Below are positions 18,924 to 28,011 of a stretch of DNA of 33,858 nucleotides, one piece after another. Source of the stretch: Caryophanales bacterium (GTDB lineage: Bacteria > Bacillota_I > Bacilli_A > RFN20 > CAG-449); assembly GCA_029006735.1 (NCBI GenBank), contig JAQXGN010000057.1, positions 1 to 33,858 on the forward strand. Direction: 5' to 3'. The first letter of the stretch is position 1, and each line of letters begins with the position of its first letter. The position numbers and the translations under genes are program-made. The notes below the pieces were generated by a model that searched no databases, was not told the DNA's origin, and saw only the letters and a program-made list of their open reading frames with translations.

Positions 18924-19070
18924 AATGAATTTTCCTCCAAAATATAATATTATTATATCACCATAAAAACCAGTTAAGAAAGAGACAATTTACACAATCT
19001 CTTTTTTATTTACATATATTTTTTTTCAAAACAATTTATGATAAAATAATACTTAATGATAGGTGGACAT

Positions 19071-22000
19071 ATGGTTGAGAATAATACACTTAAAAACTGG
19101 ATAACAAAATTTGAAAGTGAATTAGCAAATTCACCACTTATTAACATTAATACCCCTGCTTCAATGATAAGAATCATGGAAGATGATTTTATTGTGCTTT
19201 TTAATAATTTATTAAGTGGTAAAAAATATAAAATAGCAAACTTGGACACTGCAGATTCTCTTATTGATTCAATCAATAAATATAGAATGGACAATAAAAA
19301 TGAATATGAAACATTCACCGAATTTTTTCAAGAAAAGCAAAATGAAATACTAAAGAATATTAAGGACGCAAACGATAAATCAATAGAGTTAAAATCAGTT
19401 GGAAATGCTTTTTTATGTTTCGGAATATTAAGATATTCACTTGATCCATTTAAAGGAGAAACAAATAAGGCACCATTAGTATTATTACCAATTGAGATAG
19501 GTTTTGACGAAAAAACAAGCAATTATTATATAAGTTCTCCTTCGAAAGAAATCATATTAAACGATCCACTTATTGACAAATTAAAAGCAAAACGAAAAGT
19601 GGATTTATCATATCCGCTAGATTCAACTTTTTCTATTAGTGATTATATTTATAATGTTAGTATTCGTGTTAGACCTTTGAATTGGACCGTAATTAATTAC
19701 AATATTATTACTACATTAGATGTTTATTCTTATTATAGTTTAAAAGATATTTTAGCTAACAAAGATAAAATATCCGAGAAAGATATTATTAAAAAGATAT
19801 CTTATTTAAATTCCGAATTCTTACAATTCAATAAGTCAAAAGGATCTCCTCTTGATAGTAAGTATCTTTCTGTATTAGAGATGAATAATGATGAATTCCA
19901 CTTATTAAAAAAAGTGGCAAATAAAGAACCTTTATTAATTAAACCAACTAACGATATGAATAAAAATCATATCATTTCAAATATTATCTTGTCATATTTA
20001 TTGAATAACCAAAAAATACTTGTCGTATATTCAAATAAAGATGAAAAAGAAAACACATTAAATTATATAAAAAAGCAAGGTTATGATCGTTTTGTATTAG
20101 ACCTTGACATGAATAATATTGATAAGCAAGCTTTAATAATTGATTTAATTAATTATAATCAATATACTTCGTACAAAAATACAAACAATATAAATTTATT
20201 AAACGATACTGTAAAAAACTATTATGATTATAAAAACACATTTAAGAATTTATTAAATGGATTAAGAACAAAAGATAATAGTTTAAAAATATCTATTAAT
20301 AAAGCAATTAATCAATATTATAAACTTTATGACTATCCAACATTAAATATAAATATTCCGGATGCAAACAGATTCACACCAGAAATACTTTCAAGATATA
20401 TCCAATCAATTAGAGATTTTTCAAATTCTATTTCGAACTTAAATTGTCCAATTAAAGAACATCCTTTTTATGGCTTGTTTAGAAACAAACTAGACCAAGA
20501 AGATTATAAAAAAATCAAGAAATCTTGTGCTGAGTTATCCACATATTTAGAAGATATTCAAACTCTAATTAAACTAGGTTATAAGAACTACAGCTTACCT
20601 TATCCAACCAATTTAAAAGAATTAAAAGCAACTTTAAATATCCTTACATTTGCAAGTGAATATAAAGAAAAACTTGAATGGATTAATATTGATAATTTAG
20701 ACGCTATCTATGATAAATTAGTCGAATTAAAAGATAATATTACTAATCTAAAGCAAACGCATGATAATCTAGTAAACAAATATACAAGAAAGATTGATTT
20801 TGTTACTGAAGACATTATTGATGGGTGTTTTAGCGAAAAACTAGCGAATAAATCTAAAAAGAAAATACGCACATTATTAGCAAAAAACTTTAATTCAGAA
20901 GAATTAAATACAGTTATTGATTCATTACATGTATATTATAATTCTCTTCAATTAAATAAAGAAGAATACAATTCAATTGATACTTGTTTTACATATTATT
21001 TAGATACAAGTAATCTTTCAGAACTACGTCATCATATAAACTTAATTAACACATTTAAGAACAATTTTAAATATATAAGTAAAAAAGATAATTTTGATAT
21101 TCATAAATTTATGAACATCCATAATAGACACGATTTACTTCTTTTAAGGCGAGCTTTACAAACTATTTATAATTGTATACTCCGAAACGTTAATATAATC
21201 CAACCATATTTTAACGCTAATGATTTTGATTTTGGTGTCTATAATTTTGTTCTTTTCCAAAAGAAAGCAGATGTTATTAGTAAGAATTTTAATAAAATAA
21301 ATGACTATACTAGCTTCCTTATTGAATCTCATAAAGTTAATAAACTAGTGAAAAATTTAGAAAGTGAACTATTAAGAATTGATGATTCATCAAAATATGA
21401 AAACTCCTTCTTAAAAGCTTATTATAAACAATTCATCTTTCAATCAATCAACACTAATGCTATTTTAAAAAAAGCAAATAAAGAAGATTTGATTTCAATT
21501 TTAAACAACTTTTCTTCTAGTGATGAAAAAAGAAAGGAAATCATTAATAACATAATCATCGAATATTTTAATCGTTATTTACATAAAAAGGTTGCAACAC
21601 TTAAGAAAGAAGAAAGTGGTGAATTAATATCCCTCTTAAAAAAGGGAAATACTCCTCTATCTTTAAAATCTATTGTTAAGTATGAAAAGAATACAATCTT
21701 TAATTTAAAACCATGTGTGTTTGTACCATACAATAACTTAAGTTATTTATTAAACGATAATGAATATGATGCTATATTATATTGTTCCAATAATACGATG
21801 ACAATGAATGATGTTTTATCCTCAATCTATAGAGGGAAAAATATTATGGTTATCAGTAATGAATACAACGTTTCTATTAATGAGAATAATATGCCATCAA
21901 GCACAGATAATTTTATTTCTAATGTAAAAACTATTTATCCAGAAATCTATTGTGAAGTTGAAGAAGAATACCAACCTTTAAGAGGTAACTTTATTGATGT

Positions 22001-22856
22001 TTATTTAAAACAATCAATTTATAAACAATTAGTCAATAAAGGATTTGATGTTTTTATAGATAAAATCATTGAAGGATATTCTATTGATTTATTAGTTCGA
22101 ATAAAAAATACAAGATCATCTGTAGCAGTAGTTATTGATCATTTATCATATAATTCTCCAGAAGTTGCTTCTCGCAACTTACAAATCGAAAATAGCATAT
22201 TAACCACACTTGGTTTATTTGAATATAGAATCTTCCCATCCGATTATATATTAAATGAAGAAACCGAATTAAATAGACTAATAGATTATATTGTTGAAAA
22301 ATCAGAAATGGTACCAGAGATTAATAAGAAAGTGGAAAGGGTATTATTAATGGATTATCTATTCCCTAAATATATTGATCCTCATTTTGTTTACTATAGT
22401 ATTGATAAAAAAACAACAAAGCCATTAGACTTAGTAAAAGAAGTAATTATAAAATGTGCACCTATAAGTGTTGAAGAATTATCAGTAGTAATGAAAGAAA
22501 ATAGCGTAGATTTAGCGAAAAAACTTATATCAAATGGCGACATTGAATTACATGATAATTTCTACTTTGTTCCAAATCAAAAAATATGTTTTAGAAGAAT
22601 AGAAAGAAATGCAAATATTTATAGACCTTTAAAATATGTATCCAATAGAGAAATATACGATGCAATATTTAAAGTTGTAAATCATCTTGCATCTATTTCT
22701 AAAGACACACTTATCAAAATGATTTTATTATCATTAGGTTATAAAAAGATTAATCATACTCTTTATGATAAAATAGATGATTGCATTAAATTCCTATTAA
22801 TTCAAAGAATCATCTTTATTGAAGACGATATTCTATATAGAGATTTTGAAAACTAA
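19071..22856 (+). CDS. DUF4011 / SF1-helicase-like / Vsr-like / DUF3320-type protein with degenerate catalytic motifs
   Basis: ATG at 19071 with AGGTGG SD. LRYSLDPFKGETNKAPLVLLPIEIG (DUF4011-like), degenerate P-loop and motif II regions, GYSIDLLV...VVIDHLSYNSPEVASRNLQIENSILTTLGLFEYRIFPSDYI (Vsr-like fold), PISVEELSVVMKE...YDAIFKVV...LSLGYKKINHTLYDKI (DUF3320-like wHTH). Confidence 0.75.
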   Translation: MVENNTLKNWITKFESELANSPLININTPASMIRIMEDDFIVLFNNLLSGKKYKIANLDTADSLIDSINKYRMDNKNEYETFTEFFQEKQNEILKNIKDANDKSIELKSVGNAFLCFGILRYSLDPFKGETNKAPLVLLPIEIGFDEKTSNYYISSPSKEIILNDPLIDKLKAKRKVDLSYPLDSTFSISDYIYNVSIRVRPLNWTVINYNIITTLDVYSYYSLKDILANKDKISEKDIIKKISYLNSEFLQFNKSKGSPLDSKYLSVLEMNNDEFHLLKKVANKEPLLIKPTNDMNKNHIISNIILSYLLNNQKILVVYSNKDEKENTLNYIKKQGYDRFVLDLDMNNIDKQALIIDLINYNQYTSYKNTNNINLLNDTVKNYYDYKNTFKNLLNGLRTKDNSLKISINKAINQYYKLYDYPTLNINIPDANRFTPEILSRYIQSIRDFSNSISNLNCPIKEHPFYGLFRNKLDQEDYKKIKKSCAELSTYLEDIQTLIKLGYKNYSLPYPTNLKELKATLNILTFASEYKEKLEWINIDNLDAIYDKLVELKDNITNLKQTHDNLVNKYTRKIDFVTEDIIDGCFSEKLANKSKKKIRTLLAKNFNSEELNTVIDSLHVYYNSLQLNKEEYNSIDTCFTYYLDTSNLSELRHHINLINTFKNNFKYISKKDNFDIHKFMNIHNRHDLLLLRRALQTIYNCILRNVNIIQPYFNANDFDFGVYNFVLFQKKADVISKNFNKINDYTSFLIESHKVNKLVKNLESELLRIDDSSKYENSFLKAYYKQFIFQSINTNAILKKANKEDLISILNNFSSSDEKRKEIINNIIIEYFNRYLHKKVATLKKEESGELISLLKKGNTPLSLKSIVKYEKNTIFNLKPCVFVPYNNLSYLLNDNEYDAILYCSNNTMTMNDVLSSIYRGKNIMVISNEYNVSINENNMPSSTDNFISNVKTIYPEIYCEVEEEYQPLRGNFIDVYLKQSIYKQLVNKGFDVFIDKIIEGYSIDLLVRIKNTRSSVAVVIDHLSYNSPEVASRNLQIENSILTTLGLFEYRIFPSDYILNEETELNRLIDYIVEKSEMVPEINKKVERVLLMDYLFPKYIDPHFVYYSIDKKTTKPLDLVKEVIIKCAPISVEELSVVMKENSVDLAKKLISNGDIELHDNFYFVPNQKICFRRIERNANIYRPLKYVSNREIYDAIFKVVNHLASISKDTLIKMILLSLGYKKINHTLYDKIDDCIKFLLIQRIIFIEDDILYRDFEN

Positions 22857-22877
22857 AAACTAGATAATTTATAAAAG

Positions 22878-22903
22878 CCTATAAACCCCGTTTATAGGTT
22901 TTT
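22878..22903. terminator. Bidirectional terminator between convergent genes
   Basis: CCTATAAA-CCCCG-TTTATAGG then TTTTT; overlaps the last codons of the 22879 CDS. Confidence 0.85.
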
Positions 22904-25407
22904 CTTAATAATTGTTGAAATAATAAAGGAATCACTGCAATACCTAATAACCATAATAATTCCAAAGCATTTAAATGTGTTATTTTAAAGAAATTAGAAA
23001 AAAGAGGAATTTCAAGTAATATTAATTGAAGTCCAATACCAACAATTAATGACGCTGCTTTTAAGCCATTAAAATGTTTAAATAGATCTTTTAAATTTGC
23101 TCTAACATTACTCATGCCAAGCATATGGAATAATTGCGTCATGCCTAATGTTGTAAAAGCAAACGTTCTAGCTTTAGTTAAAACCGCTTCATCTTGAAGA
23201 ATATATCTTATTGTCGATAAAGAAAAGGATAAATCTTGGCTTTTTAGCGCGATAATAGGATATATCAAGAAGCTAGCACTAGTTAAAATAAAGATTAAGA
23301 TTCCATAAAATAGTGTGATAAAAAGCCCTTTATTTGCAAATATTGATTCATCTTTTTTTCTTGGTTCATCATCCATAATATCTGTATATTTTTTATCACT
23401 ACCTAATGCTAAAGCAGGTAAAGAATCCGATATTAAATTAACCCATAAAATATGAATAGATAATAATGGGGTTGGTAATTTTAATAAAACAAACAAAACG
23501 ACGCTTAATATTTCACCTAAATTACTAGATAAAAGAAATAGTACTGCTTTTTTTATGTTTATATAAACATTTCTACCTTCCTCTATCGCATTTTCTATTG
23601 TTGAGAAATTGTCATCCGTTAATACCATATCTGCTGATTCTTTTGCAACATCTGAGCCTTTTTCTCCCATTGCAATACCTATATCGGCTTTTTTTAATGC
23701 CGGACAATCATTTACTCCATCACCAGTCATCGCTACAACATAATTCTTCCTTTGATAATAATCGATTATCATAGCTTTATGAGAAGGGTTAGCTCGTGCA
23801 AAAACTTTATATTTATCAATTGGTTCTCCTTTTTCAATTAATTGATCTAATTCATCTCCTGTAATGCATTCATCTATTAAATCTGTAATACCCGCTTGCT
23901 TTGATATTTCATATGCCGTTATTTTATGATCTCCAGTTATCATTATTGTTTTAATTCCTGCTTTCTTTAATACGGAAATTAAATCTGCTATATTTTCTCT
24001 AATTGGATCAGAAAAACCAACCACTCCTAAAAATGAAAATACTTTATCATCATATGAGCAAGCAAAAGCAAGAGTTCTATACCCTCTTGTTTGTAAATCT
24101 AACAATGTTTCATTGATTCTATATTTATATAAAGAAATATTACTACCATTAAACATTGTACTACATTTAGAAATAATTATCTCAGGAGCCCCTTTATATA
24201 AATATACCTTCTTTCCATCTTTCTTTATAATACATGACATTATTTTTAATTCACTTTCAAACGGTCTTTCTTTTATCTTTATTGTTCCTTTATCCGCTAA
24301 AAACCCGTTGTTTTTACAATAATTAACTAATGCTACATCAATTGGATCTCCTTTATTCTCTTTTAATGAATTACAGAATAAAAATGCATCTTTTAGTAGT
24401 CCCTCTACCTTGCTAGTTTCTTCTATTCCAGAATATATTTTTTGCACTTCTAATTCATTTTTTGTAATTGTTCCTGTTTTATCTGTACACACTATATTTA
24501 CTGATCCTAATGTTTCTACTGAAGGTAATTTCCTTACAATTGTCTTCTTCATTGCAAGTTTTCTTACCCCTAAAGAAAGAACAATTGTTACAACTGCAGG
24601 TAATCCTTCTGGTATTGCTGCAACTGCTAAAGAGATTGAAAATATCAGCATTTCAATTCTATCCATTTTAAAAATCATCGCAATAAGAAATACAACCAAT
24701 ACAATTCCAACAATGATAATTCCTAACCATTTAGATAGCTTTTCTAATCTTTGTTGTAATGGAGTAATCATCTTTTCATTAGTATTTAACTGCTTTGCAA
24801 TTTTACCTACCTCAGTCTGCATTCCAATTCCATATACTATTCCTTCACAATTACCAGAAATTACTTTACTAGATGCAAACGCATCACATAAACGATCAAT
24901 AATATTATTGGATTTTACTTTATTACACTTATCTTTTTTCTCAACCGGAAAAGATTCTCCCGTTAATAAAGATTCATCTATTTTCAAATTGTTACAATCG
25001 GTAATATGAATATCTGCAGGAACAATGTCGCCTTCTTCTAAATACACAACATCACCAATTGTTAGATACTTTGTATCTATTTCTATTAAATTACCATCAC
25101 GATATACTTTGGCATTCGGACTAGATAACTTTTTTAATGCAGCGATTGAATTTTCTGCTTTTATCTCTTGTATTGTCCCAATTGTTGAATTAATAACTAA
25201 TACAATAAATATTATTATTGAATCGACATATTCACCTAATAATATCGATAATATCGTTGCAAATAGCAAAAGATAGACTGTCACATCTTTAAATTGTGAA
25301 AGTACTATCTTAATGATTGATTGTTTCTTTTGTTTTTCTATTTCATTTAATCCATATTCTTGATTCTTTTTTATAGCTTCTTGCTGAGTTAGACCTTTTT
25401 TCTCCAT
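22879..25407 (-). CDS. PacL/SERCA-type (P2) calcium-transporting P-type ATPase
   Basis: LLTGESFPV, AAIPEGLPAVVTIVLSLGVRKLA, CTDKTGTITKNEL, TGDGVNDCPALKKADIGIAMG, SSNLGEILS, WVNLISDSLPALALG. Confidence 0.96.
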   Translation of the reverse strand: MEKKGLTQQEAIKKNQEYGLNEIEKQKKQSIIKIVLSQFKDVTVYLLLFATILSILLGEYVDSIIIFIVLVINSTIGTIQEIKAENSIAALKKLSSPNAKVYRDGNLIEIDTKYLTIGDVVYLEEGDIVPADIHITDCNNLKIDESLLTGESFPVEKKDKCNKVKSNNIIDRLCDAFASSKVISGNCEGIVYGIGMQTEVGKIAKQLNTNEKMITPLQQRLEKLSKWLGIIIVGIVLVVFLIAMIFKMDRIEMLIFSISLAVAAIPEGLPAVVTIVLSLGVRKLAMKKTIVRKLPSVETLGSVNIVCTDKTGTITKNELEVQKIYSGIEETSKVEGLLKDAFLFCNSLKENKGDPIDVALVNYCKNNGFLADKGTIKIKERPFESELKIMSCIIKKDGKKVYLYKGAPEIIISKCSTMFNGSNISLYKYRINETLLDLQTRGYRTLAFACSYDDKVFSFLGVVGFSDPIRENIADLISVLKKAGIKTIMITGDHKITAYEISKQAGITDLIDECITGDELDQLIEKGEPIDKYKVFARANPSHKAMIIDYYQRKNYVVAMTGDGVNDCPALKKADIGIAMGEKGSDVAKESADMVLTDDNFSTIENAIEEGRNVYINIKKAVLFLLSSNLGEILSVVLFVLLKLPTPLLSIHILWVNLISDSLPALALGSDKKYTDIMDDEPRKKDESIFANKGLFITLFYGILIFILTSASFLIYPIIALKSQDLSFSLSTIRYILQDEAVLTKARTFAFTTLGMTQLFHMLGMSNVRANLKDLFKHFNGLKAASLIVGIGLQLILLEIPLFSNFFKITHLNALELLWLLGIAVIPLLFQQLLRKTYKRGL

Positions 25408-25423
25408 AATATATCCTCGATAT

Positions 25424-25454
25424 AAAAAACCTTTAACATTACTGCTAAAGGTTT
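25424..25454 (-). terminator. Intrinsic terminator downstream of M50-like gene
   Basis: Minus strand AACCTTTAgcagtaatgtTAAAGGTT then T tract. Confidence 0.8.
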
Positions 25455-25500
25455 ATTCACTAAATATATATGTTCAAAATATTTAATTATGACAAAAATT

Positions 25501-26628
25501 TTAATCTGCCCATTCTGGATGTTCTTTTAATACTATTTGTTCTACTTCTTCAATTAATTTAGTTTCTTCATCAACACGTGCTACATAACGATATTTTTTC
25601 TTTGTTTTTTCTATTGAAGTTATTGTTTTATGATATTCTTCATAATTTACATCAATAAATGTAGAGATATACAAAGAAGTTTTAATACTTTCATAATTCT
25701 TTCTATCAGTTAAAACATGTCTTGTCCCAGAATCTAATTTCCAATAGAAATCTTCTAATTCTTTAAACTCTTGATTTCTACACATATTAAATATTTTTGA
25801 TATTAATGCAGTACTAATATGATACTCTTCAATAAAATATTTATTATTTGTTGCGATAAAGGATGCAAGTTCAGTCATTTCTTCTACTTTATTATTATCC
25901 AATAAATAATAGTAATTATAAATGTTACCTTCCATTCTTAATGGATCAAGCGCATCTTTATAATCACAGTATTCAATATCTCCATCAGTTAATAAAGCAT
26001 GTTCATTTAATAGATTTCTATGATAAACATCTAATGCATTTTCTTTTTTAATTAAAGATAAAATATATCCATCATTTAAATGATCCATTTTTCCAGGAAT
26101 CATATTAATAATAAATGAGGCAATATAGAAAAAGCTTTCAAATAGAAAGAAATATCTTACAGACTCATTGTCAGATAAAAATGACAACGAAATTGTTAAC
26201 ACTAAAACAAAAAGTAATGCAATAGTTCCTCCCCAATGAGCTAATTTATAATTGATTCTCTCTTTCTTTGGTAAGAATTGTACTTTACAAGAAAAATCGA
26301 ATTTTGATCCAGGATATATTTTTACTTTTCCATTATTAACTAATAATCCAATAACAAATAAATTGACATAGGAAATTCCATAGCCCGCGATTTTACCAAA
26401 AATTAATTTGCCCACCAAATAAGCTAAAGCACCAGTTACAAATCCATATACTAGGAATACTGCCATTGATACATATCCATTTCCAATAATATTGATAGAG
26501 ATTCCTGCTTCATTTGTAGCCACCCATAAAAATACACAGCCAATGACAATTAGTGCAATATAAACAAGCCATGAAATATTAATTGAAGGACTCTTTTTGT
26601 CATTTTTTACTTCTTCTTTATTTTCCAT
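25501..26628 (-). CDS. M50 (site-2-protease)-like membrane protein lacking HExxH
   Basis: TM-rich N-terminus, INMIPGKMDHLNDGYIL (NxxP...DG motif), helical C-terminal repeat-like region; YLVGK at expected HExGH site; start MENKEEV with AAAGGAG SD. Confidence 0.65.
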   Translation of the reverse strand: MENKEEVKNDKKSPSINISWLVYIALIVIGCVFLWVATNEAGISINIIGNGYVSMAVFLVYGFVTGALAYLVGKLIFGKIAGYGISYVNLFVIGLLVNNGKVKIYPGSKFDFSCKVQFLPKKERINYKLAHWGGTIALLFVLVLTISLSFLSDNESVRYFFLFESFFYIASFIINMIPGKMDHLNDGYILSLIKKENALDVYHRNLLNEHALLTDGDIEYCDYKDALDPLRMEGNIYNYYYLLDNNKVEEMTELASFIATNNKYFIEEYHISTALISKIFNMCRNQEFKELEDFYWKLDSGTRHVLTDRKNYESIKTSLYISTFIDVNYEEYHKTITSIEKTKKKYRYVARVDEETKLIEEVEQIVLKEHPEWAD

Positions 26629-26832
26629 AATTTCTCCTTTTATTTTATTTGGAATTATATATTCCAATCTTATTATGATATTCGTATAGACAATATCATC
26701 CGACGTAATATCTTTTAGCTTTTCGCCATCTATACTTTTATTAATAATACAAATTAAATATTATTATCTATCAAGATACTATTAAATCATATCATTTTTA
26801 TAATAGGATTTGTATTTAAATATTTGATAATA

Positions 26833-28011
26833 TCAATAATTCTCTTTCAAATTGGTTTTAATTGTAAAAAGAATTATTATACCAACGATTTGAATAATAC
26901 CAAATAATAAATACATTCCATCAAACCCAATGTTTTTATAAATAAAAGGACTTATTAAAATACCTAATGCTGCAAATAAATTTATTTCAATAGACATTAA
27001 AGTAATACCTTTAGTAGTCAAATTTGATCCTAATATATGTTTTACAATCGGCATATGAGATAGTAAGAAGAACCCCCAAGCAACGCCTCTTAATAATGGG
27101 ACAGCAATTTTTAAACCCAATAAAGGAATTGGTAAACTCATAATAACAAATCTAATTGACATAATGATAGAAGCGATATAAAGGAGAAACTTATAAACAT
27201 TAGGATTTTTAATTAATTTACTACCTAAAAAAAGAATAATTACTTCAATGCCAACTTGGGCAGCAAACATATATCCCCATTCACCTACACTCACACCTAA
27301 TTCATTAAAATAAGTAGAACAATATGATTCTCCAACGGTCCATATACCTAATACAAAGAAATAGAAAATCAAATACTTAATAAATGTTTTATTTTTTATT
27401 ACTTCTAAAAAGGTAATCTTTGTCTTCTTTTTATCTTCACTTGAATTATCATTAACTGGTACGATAAAAAAATAAATTACCAAGGTAATAACAAAGAATA
27501 ATGCTGCTACTAAAAACATCCACTTAAATGGTTCTTCTCCATTTATTTCCTTAATTTTATCAATAATAAACCCACCTAATAACAAAACAATAAAATAACC
27601 AAATGAGCCAAAAGATCGCACAGTTGAATATTGTTTGTTTTCTTTTTCACATATTTTAACTGCTACACCATCTTCCATAGAAAATAGAGTATTATTATGC
27701 AATGAATATATTAGAGTTAGAAATAAAATCACCCAATAATTTGCGATAAAACCAAATATAAGAGCAACAATCATATTAATAACTGTAACTATCTTTATTA
27801 ATAAAATATTTCTTTTAATCCCCTTAGAAATTTTACCATATAGATAATTACCTACTACCGTTCCTAAAGGTATAATCATTAATAAGACACTTCTTTGAAA
27901 ATCCGTAAATCCAAGCGAAATAAAATATAACGCTAAAAAAGGTGAAAACAATGCATCACCCATAAATACTGATAAATACGCTAATCTAATTTTATTAATG
28001 TTTCTTTCCAT
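26833..28011 (-). CDS. MFS transporter
   Basis: About 12 TMs; AYLSVFMGDALFSPFLALYFISLGFTDFQRSVLLMIIPLGTVVGNYLYGKISK; start overlaps the upstream P-type ATPase 3' end. Confidence 0.9.
   Translation of the reverse strand: MERNINKIRLAYLSVFMGDALFSPFLALYFISLGFTDFQRSVLLMIIPLGTVVGNYLYGKISKGIKRNILLIKIVTVINMIVALIFGFIANYWVILFLTLIYSLHNNTLFSMEDGVAVKICEKENKQYSTVRSFGSFGYFIVLLLGGFIIDKIKEINGEEPFKWMFLVAALFFVITLVIYFFIVPVNDNSSEDKKKTKITFLEVIKNKTFIKYLIFYFFVLGIWTVGESYCSTYFNELGVSVGEWGYMFAAQVGIEVIILFLGSKLIKNPNVYKFLLYIASIIMSIRFVIMSLPIPLLGLKIAVPLLRGVAWGFFLLSHMPIVKHILGSNLTTKGITLMSIEINLFAALGILISPFIYKNIGFDGMYLLFGIIQIVGIIILFTIKTNLKENY

Noticed and set aside
19010-19318. 102-aa minus-strand ORF overlapping the DUF4011-type gene start
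   Set aside because: Antisense to the supported long ORF; no SD evidence.
24410-25009. 199-aa plus-strand ORF (and 24468..24671)
   Set aside because: Antisense shadow of the PacL-type ATPase.
26668-26832. AT-rich intergenic region considered for a small RNA or small ORF
   Set aside because: No convincing SD, ORF or stable stem found by eye.
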